From Rikenellaceae bacterium (GTDB lineage: Bacteria > Bacteroidota > Bacteroidia > Bacteroidales > UBA932): 20,179 nt of DNA. The notes below the pieces were generated by a model that was not told where the DNA came from, did no database searches, and was given only the letters and a program-made list of their open reading frames with translations. This document shows, piece by piece, positions 14,047 to 20,179 of this stretch. Each line of letters opens with the position of its first letter. Positions within the stretch are counted from its first letter, which is position 1. The translations under genes were made by a program, and so were the position numbers. The DNA lies in assembly GCA_900767375.1 (NCBI GenBank), contig CAAFYX010000027.1:1-20179 (forward strand), read 5' to 3'.

Positions 14047-14772
14047 ATGTACTACAGACAACTGTCAGAAGATGAGTTCAATGACCTGCAAGCCAGGATC
14101 CTCTATGAGGACAACCACATCCTCATCGTAAACAAGAACCCGGGCGAGATCGTCCAGGGTGACAAGACAGGTGACGAGTGTCTGGCAGACACCTGCAAGG
14201 CCTTCATCGCACAGCGCGACTCGAAGCCCGGCCAGGTCTTCATGGGCATCCCGCACCGCCTTGACAGGCCGGTAAGCGGGATTGTAATCCTGGCGAAGAC
14301 CTCCAAGGCGCTTGAACGGCTGTCCGCCATGTTCCGCGAAGGAAATGTCCACAAGACCTACTGGGCTCTCTGCTGTGCCGCTCCTTCTGAAAGAAGCGGA
14401 GAGCTGGAGAACTGGCTGGTCAGGAACGAGAAGATGAACAAGTCCTTCATCGCCAAGTCAGGTGAAAGGAACAAGGAAGCCAAACTGGCACGCCTCAGAT
14501 ACACATATCTGGGCGCCACGAACCGCTACCACCTCCTGGAGGTGGAACTCCTGACAGGAAGGCATCACCAGATCAGATGCCAGCTTTCAGGGATGGGATG
14601 TGTCATAAAAGGAGACCTGAAATATGGTGCGCCCCGATCAAACCCTGACGGAGGGATCTGCCTCCACTCCCACGAAGTCCTCTTCATCCACCCAGTCAGC
14701 AAGATACAGGTCCATGTCACGGCTCCAGTCCCTCCGGAATGGAAAGGGATTGTGAATGGACATTTCGAATGA
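14047..14772 (+). CDS. RluA-family RNA pseudouridine synthase
   Basis: This 241-residue enzyme converts a specific uridine in rRNA or tRNA to pseudouridine. The catalytic motif HRLDRPVSG puts the essential aspartate at Asp73. VNKNPGEIVQGDK and the C-terminal LLTGRHHQIRCQLSGMGCVIKGDLKYG motif are characteristic of RluA, and LHSHEVLFIHPVS closes the fold. There is no S4 RNA-binding domain, so it resembles the short RluA/RluC-like single-domain type; the target site cannot be told from sequence. The start is taken at ATG 14047 because the promoter element overlaps the alternative GTG at 14020. Its last 56 bases overlap the 3' end of the convergent AraC-type gene. Confidence 0.92.
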   Translation: MYYRQLSEDEFNDLQARILYEDNHILIVNKNPGEIVQGDKTGDECLADTCKAFIAQRDSKPGQVFMGIPHRLDRPVSGIVILAKTSKALERLSAMFREGNVHKTYWALCCAAPSERSGELENWLVRNEKMNKSFIAKSGERNKEAKLARLRYTYLGATNRYHLLEVELLTGRHHQIRCQLSGMGCVIKGDLKYGAPRSNPDGGICLHSHEVLFIHPVSKIQVHVTAPVPPEWKGIVNGHFE

Positions 14773-15805
14773 ACTCGCTGGGGAGGTCATTCATGTTCAG
14801 TTTGAATGCCATATTGAACGATGCCACAGAATGGAACCCTGACATTATGGACACATCCAGCATCTTCAGGCTTCTGTTCTTTTTCATCAGATCGACGGCA
14901 TACCGTATCCTGTAATAATTGACGAACTGGCAGAAGTTGTTGCCGAACATCACATTGACTGTTCTGGAGACATAGGTCTTGTTCGTCCCCATCGCCAGCG
15001 CAAGGTCCGAAAGATTGAACTTCTCGTTCAGAAACGGCTGGTACTGCGTCATATACTCCAGTATCTTCGAATAAAGCTCCTCCATACTGAGTTTCGAACC
15101 ATGTCTGTCATCGCATTCCGGCACCTCTTCAGAGCCGGAATGCCTGAGTCTGAACATCCGGTTCTCGAATATGGCCCCCCGGCCCGTACTGGCCATGTAA
15201 TAGACGACCCCCATCATTGACATCAGAAGGACGGTGATGCACTCCTCCCCCCACCGGCACAGCCTTTCGGGACAGTTGAGCATACCCATGGACAACGACA
15301 CCAGCAGGGACAGGGCAAGGGTATAGAGCATCCGTTCCATATCGCTAGTATTCTGCGGAACATTGGATCTTTTAAGGAATAGATTCAGAGAAGAAAAACG
15401 GTCCGCCGCACTCAGGACAAGGTTGACAGTTATCACCATCTGTGAAATGACAGCGAGGACGGCTGCCCTGGCCACTGCAGATGATAGCCGGCAGAACGGG
15501 GATATGACAAACAGCGACAGCAGCCACGCGACCAGGATGCTTGCAGCCGGTCTCTTAGCCGACTCGAACGACGGGGGAATGACCAGAAGGAAGGAATTCC
15601 CAAGCGCCAGGCAAGCATCGAACAGCTGAATGGAAACGCTGCGTCCGCTGAAGAAGAAATCAGCGGCCATCACAGAGAGCATCGCCATTTCAGAGAGCAC
15701 TCTCAGTCTCCCGTCGACGATGAAAGAACTCCGGTTCACCGCCACATCAAACACAATCAAGGAGCTGAAGAAGAGGAAGAACAGAATCAGATTAATCTTT
15801 TCCAT
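14717..15805 (-). CDS. Membrane-anchored AraC-family transcriptional regulator
   Basis: This 362-residue protein has two parts. The N-terminal 200 or so residues contain about six to seven hydrophobic segments (the first INLILFFLFFSSLIVFDVAV, the last near CITVLLMSMMGVVYYMA) and predict a multi-pass inner-membrane sensor with no recognisable ligand domain. The C-terminal about 100 residues are an AraC-type double helix-turn-helix: KFNLSDLALAMGTNKTYVSR for the first helix pair, FVNYYRIRYAVDLM between, and DVSIMSGFHSVASFNMAFK for the second. ATG 15805 is preferred; the frame extends to a TTG at 15847 over unlikely leader sequence. The last 19 codons run antisense to the end of the rluA-type gene. 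No obvious target operon adjoins, and ligand and regulon are unknown. Confidence 0.85.
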   Translation of the reverse strand: MEKINLILFFLFFSSLIVFDVAVNRSSFIVDGRLRVLSEMAMLSVMAADFFFSGRSVSIQLFDACLALGNSFLLVIPPSFESAKRPAASILVAWLLSLFVISPFCRLSSAVARAAVLAVISQMVITVNLVLSAADRFSSLNLFLKRSNVPQNTSDMERMLYTLALSLLVSLSMGMLNCPERLCRWGEECITVLLMSMMGVVYYMASTGRGAIFENRMFRLRHSGSEEVPECDDRHGSKLSMEELYSKILEYMTQYQPFLNEKFNLSDLALAMGTNKTYVSRTVNVMFGNNFCQFVNYYRIRYAVDLMKKNRSLKMLDVSIMSGFHSVASFNMAFKLNMNDLPSEFIRNVHSQSLSIPEGLEP

Positions 15806-15844
15806 AGTAGAATAACATTTGAATCCAGTTGTAGGTTCGTCTTC

Positions 15845-15852
15845 CAAATATT
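15845..15852 (-). promoter_or_regulatory. Weak candidate -7 element for the AraC-type gene
   Basis: Minus-strand AATATTTG differs from TAnnTTTG at one position and lies in the only 50 bases available between the yitT terminator and the ATG at 15805. No well-placed TTG -33 is visible, since the upstream side is the terminator itself. Confidence 0.25.
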
Positions 15853-15854
15853 AT

Positions 15855-15885
15855 AAAAAAAACCTCTACGGCACAGCCGCAGAGG
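15855..15885 (-). terminator. Intrinsic terminator of the leuS-yitT-yitT operon
   Basis: CCTCTACGGC (15863-15872) and GCCGCAGAGG (15876-15885) form a ten-position stem with one A-C mismatch and a three-base loop. On the minus strand it is followed by eight T (15855-15862). It lies about 25 bases past the stop of the last yitT gene and separates this operon from the AraC-type gene. Confidence 0.85.
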
Positions 15886-15909
15886 GGGTATGGAAAAGAA
15901 ATATAAGAA

Positions 15910-16854
15910 TCAATAAGTCTTTTTACGCTGACGTCCCAGCGTTATGGACTCGAATCCCCTGCCATAGACTCCGGTCACCGTGGAAACGGAAAGGAATGCA
16001 TCCGGATCGATGGACTTTATATAACGCAGCATGATGTTAAGGTCAGCCTTCCTGGTAAGGACCATCAGCACGTGAGTCTGATTCTTCGAGTACCATCCCT
16101 GCCCGTCCAGCACCGTCACGCCCCTGTGGAGGTCCGCCGTGATGGCATCGGCTATCTCATCATATTTCTTTGAAAGGATGAAGAGCTGGACCGACTGCTT
16201 CGAGCCTGTCAGCCACATGTCCAGAACAGTGCTGCACACAGTAATGAGGAGAAGGCCGTACACGACGGTGACAATCTTCTCCGGAAGCGGTATAAGGGCT
16301 CCGGAGGCCGTATATGACGGGACAAGGAGCGATGACAGGATGATGACGACATCCATAAGGAGTATCATCCTGCCGGGCGACACGCCCCTGTACTTATTGA
16401 CTATCAGCGCGATGATGTCCGTCCCCCCGGTACTTCCCCCGGCCGACATGGACATTCCTATACCTATTCCGACCATGATGCCTCCCATGATGACGCTCAT
16501 CAGCTTGCCGTTGTCGACAGCCAGAGTCTGGCAGATGTCGGAAGGGATGATCGTCTGAAAGAGGTTAAGGCCTATGGAAGCCACGATTATGGCCACAACC
16601 GTCTTTGACCCGAAACCCTTGCCCAGAGTGAACATGGAAACGATCAGGAGGATAGCGTTGACCACAAAATAAGTATATCCTATCTTCAGAGTGCCATGGG
16701 TCGCATACTGGAGAATAGAGGCGATACCGGTCACTCCACCTCCGATAAGATTGTTCGGAACCAGGAAAATGGTCCATCCGAGCACATAGAGCGTAATGCC
16801 AAGGAGCAGCATCAGATACTCCTTGATGCCTGACATCACCTGTTTCTTAGTCAT
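15910..16854 (-). CDS. YitT family membrane protein (DUF161 + DUF2179), second tandem copy
   Basis: This 314-residue protein has about five to six membrane helices in the first 215 residues (DUF161/YitT_membrane) and a soluble C-terminal DUF2179 domain of about 80 residues (about 225-305: FILSKKYDEIADAI, HRGVTVLDGQGWYSKNQT, IKSIDPDAFLSVSTVTGVYG). The glycine-rich SAGGSTGGTDIIALIVNKY motif marks the family. Function is unknown; a transporter role is often guessed and the DUF2179 part resembles a small regulatory domain. It is a clear paralogue of the gene just upstream, with which it overlaps by eight bases (16847-16854). It is the last gene before the terminator. Confidence 0.9.
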   Translation of the reverse strand: MTKKQVMSGIKEYLMLLLGITLYVLGWTIFLVPNNLIGGGVTGIASILQYATHGTLKIGYTYFVVNAILLIVSMFTLGKGFGSKTVVAIIVASIGLNLFQTIIPSDICQTLAVDNGKLMSVIMGGIMVGIGIGMSMSAGGSTGGTDIIALIVNKYRGVSPGRMILLMDVVIILSSLLVPSYTASGALIPLPEKIVTVVYGLLLITVCSTVLDMWLTGSKQSVQLFILSKKYDEIADAITADLHRGVTVLDGQGWYSKNQTHVLMVLTRKADLNIMLRYIKSIDPDAFLSVSTVTGVYGRGFESITLGRQRKKTY

Positions 16855-17770
16855 TTGTTTCAGTTTTTCTTCTCTTGAATCCGCTCTTTATCTCATCGAA
16901 TCCTTCGCCATATACGTTGCTGGCCGAGGACACGGAGATAAAGGCTCTCGGATCGATTTCCTTTATCACGGAAGTGAGCGCAGGGAGCTGCTTCTTGTTT
17001 ATCAGGATGAGGAGGACATCCCTGTCCTTCTTTGTATACCATCCCTGGGCCTTGAGCAGCGTGACCCCGCGGTCCATATTCTTTATTATATGGTCGGCGA
17101 TGTCCACATGCTTGTTTGAAAACACCAGCAGCTGATACGAGGACTTGTTGCCACCCACCACGAAATCGATGACAAGCGAGAAGGCCACGATCTCCACAAT
17201 ACCATAGACCATGTCAGCGAATGACTTGTCCGGCAGGAACAGAAGCAAGGTCACAATGGCCAGATCGGAGAACAGGAACACCCTGCTCAATGATACGGGC
17301 CAATACTTGTTGACCATAACCGCAATGATGTCCGTTCCTCCGGTACTTCCGCCGAACCGCAGCACCGTCCCGAGGCCAAGCGCTTCCAGAAGACCGGCGA
17401 TTATAGGAATCAACAGAGTCTCATTGACATAGAAGAACTCACCCGGCACACAATGCAGGACAGGGCAGCTGTCAATGATGCTCATTGCCAAGGAGGACAT
17501 CACAATGCAGTAGATAGTCTTGAAACCGAAGCCGATGCCCATTGCCAGCACCGCGACGATGATGAGCAAGGCGTTCACGGCGAAATATGAATACTGCGCA
17601 GGAATGGCACCAGCAGTAGCATATTGGATTACGGTGCAGAGACCCATCATACCGCCGGCGGACATCCCGTTAGGAATCATGAACGCCTCCCACGCGAATG
17701 CAAAGATGAAGCAAGCCGCAGTGAGTACGACAAAATCCCTTAGAACGCTGAATACTTTCCTCCTGCCCAT
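16847..17770 (-). CDS. YitT family membrane protein (DUF161 + DUF2179), first tandem copy
   Basis: This 307-residue protein has the same architecture as its downstream neighbour: hydrophobic helices over about residues 10-210 with the motif FGGSTGGTDIIAVMVNKYWPVS, then a DUF2179 domain (LVFSNKHVDIADHI, MDRGVTLLKAQGWYTKKD, IDPRAFISVSSASNVYGEGF). The two copies differ over most of the membrane part but share both motifs, so the duplication looks old. The ATG lies six bases past the leuS stop, so it is probably co-transcribed with leuS. The family's substrate is unknown. The overlap of the two paralogues suggests balanced synthesis, and a heteromeric complex is possible but unproven. Confidence 0.9.
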   Translation of the reverse strand: MGRRKVFSVLRDFVVLTAACFIFAFAWEAFMIPNGMSAGGMMGLCTVIQYATAGAIPAQYSYFAVNALLIIVAVLAMGIGFGFKTIYCIVMSSLAMSIIDSCPVLHCVPGEFFYVNETLLIPIIAGLLEALGLGTVLRFGGSTGGTDIIAVMVNKYWPVSLSRVFLFSDLAIVTLLLFLPDKSFADMVYGIVEIVAFSLVIDFVVGGNKSSYQLLVFSNKHVDIADHIIKNMDRGVTLLKAQGWYTKKDRDVLLILINKKQLPALTSVIKEIDPRAFISVSSASNVYGEGFDEIKSGFKRRKTETND

Positions 17771-17776
17771 TCTGAA

Positions 17777-20151
17777 TTATTTCACGACGATGTTCACGAT
17801 CTTTCCAGGGACCACGATGACCTTGATGATGGACTGGCCCGCCACATACTTGTCAGTCTGCTCCATTCCACGGACCTCAGCCTCGACATCTTCCTTGGAC
17901 ATAGACTTTGGAAGGTCCACCGTGAAGCGGGTCTTTCCATTGAATGACACGGCGTAAGTGCAGTTGTTCTCAACGGTATAAGCCTCGACATATTCAGGGA
18001 ACGTGGCATATGTCACGCTGTCCTCGTGTCCGAGGGCATGCCAGAGCTCCTCGGAGATGTGAGGAGCGAAAGGAGAGAGCATGATGACCATAGGTTCCAA
18101 TATCTCACGCTTGTGGCAGTCGAGAGTTGAAAGCTCGTTAAGAGCGATCATGAAAGCGCTGATAGTAGTGTTGTATGAGAATGACTCGATGTCTGCACGC
18201 TCCTTGCCGATAAGCTTGTGAAGAGACTTGAGCTCTGCCGGAGTGGCCTTCTCATCGGTGACCACGAATCCGTCCTTGTCATAGAACAGCTTCCAGAATC
18301 TCTTCAGGAAACGGTTCACTCCGTCGATACCCTTCGTATCCCAAGGCTTGGACTGCTCGATAGGGCCGAGGAACATTTCATAAAGTCTCAGAGTATCAGC
18401 ACCATAAGTATCGCAGATAAGGTCAGGGTTCACAACGTTGAACATTGACTTGCTCATCTTCTCGATGGCCCATCCGCAGATGTACTCGCCGTTCTCGAGG
18501 ATGAACTCAGCATCGGCATACTCCGGTCTCCATGCCTTGAAGGCCTCGGTGTCAAGCTTGTCGTTGTAGACGATGTTTACGTCCACGTGGATCTCTGTGG
18601 TCTCATACTGGTCCTTGAGCCCGAGGGAGACGAAGGTATTGGTCCCGACGATCCTGTATACGAAGTTGGAACGGCCCTGGATCATTCCCTGGTTGATGAG
18701 CTTCTTGAACGGCTCGTCCTCGCAGATGTATCCCAGGTCGAAGAGGAACTTGTTCCAGAACCTTGAATAGATGAGGTGACCGGTAGCGTGCTCGGTACCT
18801 CCGATATAAAGGTCGACGTCTTTCCAGTATGCATTGACTTCCTTATCGACAAGCGCGGAACCGTTGTGAGGGTCCATATATCTCAGATAGTACGCACTGG
18901 AACCGGCGAAGCCCGGCATCGTGCTCTTCTCGAGCGGATATCCGTTGTATGTCCAGTTCTTTGCGCGTGCGAGCGGCGGTTCGCCATTGGCCGACGGTTT
19001 GAATGAGTCGATTTCCGGGAGCTCCAGAGGGAGCTCGGACTCCGGAACCGGTGTCGGGATACCGTCCTTGTAATAGATCGGGAACGGCTCGCCCCAGTAT
19101 CTCTGGCGTGAGAAGATGGCATCGCGCAGACGGTAGTTGGTCTTGCGGCGGCCGAGGCCCTTCTCCTCTACATAGTCCTTGGCAGTCTCGATGGCGACCT
19201 TCACGTCGAGGCCGTTGAGGAAGCCGGAGTTGCACATCTTGCCTTCCTTGGCGTCGAAACTCTGCTCGCTGACGTCACAGCCCTCGATGATAGGGATGAT
19301 AGGGAGGTTGAACTTCTTGGCGAAAGCATAGTCGCGGCTATCGTGCGCCGGAACTGCCATGATGGCTCCGGTACCGTATCCTGCGAGCACATACTCTGAA
19401 ATCCAGATAGGAATCTGCTCGCCGGTGAGAGGATTGATACCGTAAGAGCCTGAGAACACACCTGTTACGGTCTTTGTCTCTGATATTCTCTCGCGCTCTG
19501 TCTTCTTCTTGACCTGCTTTACGTATTCGTCGACTGCTTCTTTCTGCTCTGCCGAGGTAAGCTCTGCCACAAGGTCGCTCTCAGGAGCCAGTACCATGAA
19601 AGTGACTCCGAAGATGGTGTCCACGCGGGTGGTGAAGATGGTTACAGGAAGGTGCTTCTCACCGTTCACGGTGTCGAAGACCACCTCGGTGCCCTGTGAC
19701 TTGCCTATCCAGTTCTTCTGCATTTCCTTCAAAGAGTCCGTCCATGCGAGTTTGTCAAGGCTGTCAAGCAGGCGTCCTGCGTACGCAGACACTCTGAGCT
19801 GCCACTGGGTCATCTTCTTCTGCTCCACCGGGAAACCTCCACGTACGGAAAGGCCGTCCTTGACCTCGTCATTTGCGAGTACTGTTCCGAGGCCCTCGCA
19901 CCAGTTGACGGAAGTCTCTCCCTGGTATGCGATACGGTAGTTCATAAGGACATCGGACTTCTCCTTTTCCGACATCACGTTCCACTGGGCTGCGGTGAAA
20001 GAGAGTTCCTCGGTACCGGCAGCGGTCAGGCCTTCCGTTCCCTTGGCAGCGAACTGAGCCTCAAGCTCTGAAATAGGACAAGCCTTGTCGAGAGCGGTGT
20101 TGTACCAGCTGTCGAACATCTTCAGGAAAGCCCACTGGGTCCATTTGTAGA
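17777..20151 (-). CDS. leuS: Leucine--tRNA ligase, C-terminal about 790 residues (5' end beyond the window)
   Basis: LeuRS charges tRNA-Leu. The frame is open to the right edge, and the last genuine bases encode FYKWTQWAFLKMFDSWYN. The N-terminal catalytic half with the HIGH motif (about 150 residues) is missing. Numbering from Met at 20119, the CP1 editing domain covers about 130-310 (TIFTTRVDTIFGVTFMVLAP, GAIMAVPAHDSRDYAFA), the class I signature KMSKS is at 544-548 (AIEKMSKSMFNVVNPDLI), and the anticodon-binding and C-terminal domains follow, ending GKIVNIVVK. Internal insertions resemble Bacteroidota LeuRS. Residues read beyond 20151 come from adapter sequence and must not be included. 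Two yitT genes follow in the same operon. Confidence 0.95.
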
Positions 20152-20179
20152 AGATCGGAAGAGCACACGTCTGAACTCC
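20152..20179. other. Illumina TruSeq adapter sequence at the contig end (artefact)
   Basis: The last 28 bases begin AGATCGGAAGAGC and continue with ACACGTCTGAACTCC, matching from its first base the standard Illumina TruSeq read-1 3' adapter as I recall it. They interrupt leuS just upstream of the conserved YKWTQW segment. On the minus strand the adapter is open and in frame, adding a spurious peptide GVQTCALPI to LeuRS. Confidence 0.97.

Noticed and set aside
15806..15847. Extended AraC-type N-terminus from a TTG at 15847
   Set aside because: The first hydrophobic segment follows the ATG at 15805 naturally, and the extension would begin at the base next to the only promoter candidate.
1..20179. 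CRISPR array, tRNA or rRNA genes, insertion sequence, prophage, defence island
   Set aside because: No regularly spaced repeats, cloverleaf-like sequence, transposase or phage motifs were seen, and the genes present are housekeeping with consistent codon use.
20120..20179. Biological fusion or frameshift at the start of leuS
   Set aside because: The divergent N-terminal residues are explained fully by adapter sequence.

Overview
The window reads as the chromosome of a member of the Bacteroidota, most likely Bacteroidales. The coding DNA is fairly GC-rich, while the short intergenic gaps are AT-rich. Promoter-like octamers of the Bacteroidota form TAnnTTTG occur in the gaps before corA, gmk, fba, rluA and the glucosaminidase gene, and most starts lack a Shine-Dalgarno sequence. 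LeuRS, ribosomal protein S1 and the twin YitT proteins also look Bacteroidota-like. Nearly all of the window is housekeeping sequence. I see no tRNA, rRNA, CRISPR array, insertion sequence, phage gene or defence system, and no gene-free stretch much longer than 150 bases.

Layout, left to right. The 3' part of a RelA/SpoT-type (p)ppGpp gene (+) abuts, stop codon to stop codon, a minus-strand pair of cell-wall genes: mltG preceded by a GH73/LysM glucosaminidase. Next on the minus strand are rnz and rpsA, two bases apart. corA follows with its own promoter and an inverted repeat at the start of transcription. Then comes a tightly overlapping minus-strand operon (FKBP isomerase, BadF/GlcNAc-kinase-like protein, recR, mntP), with class II aldolase fba upstream of it behind a strong terminator. 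fba and the plus-strand pair gmk-nadD diverge from an 83-bp gap holding two back-to-back promoter elements. nadD converges on dnaK with one base between the stop codons, and the likely dnaK terminator lies inside nadD. A RluA-type pseudouridine synthase (+) diverges from dnaK and overlaps by 56 bp the convergent gene for a membrane-anchored AraC-type regulator. The window ends with a minus-strand operon of leuS (cut at the window edge) and two tandem YitT-family membrane genes, closed by an intrinsic terminator.

How the genes work together. Translation and RNA maturation (rpsA, rnz, leuS, rluA), stringent response and GTP supply (RSH, gmk), folding (dnaK, FKBP), peptidoglycan remodelling (glucosaminidase, mltG), divalent metal transport (corA, mntP), NAD synthesis (nadD), glycolysis (fba) and recombination repair (recR) are represented. 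The notable points are architectural: convergent genes packed with zero, one or negative spacing, regulatory hairpins placed inside neighbouring coding sequence, and overlapping divergent promoters.

The last 28 bases (20152-20179) are not genomic. They match the Illumina TruSeq adapter, so the window ends at a contig edge with uncut adapter that reads in frame into leuS. I did not find a convincing novel multi-gene system.
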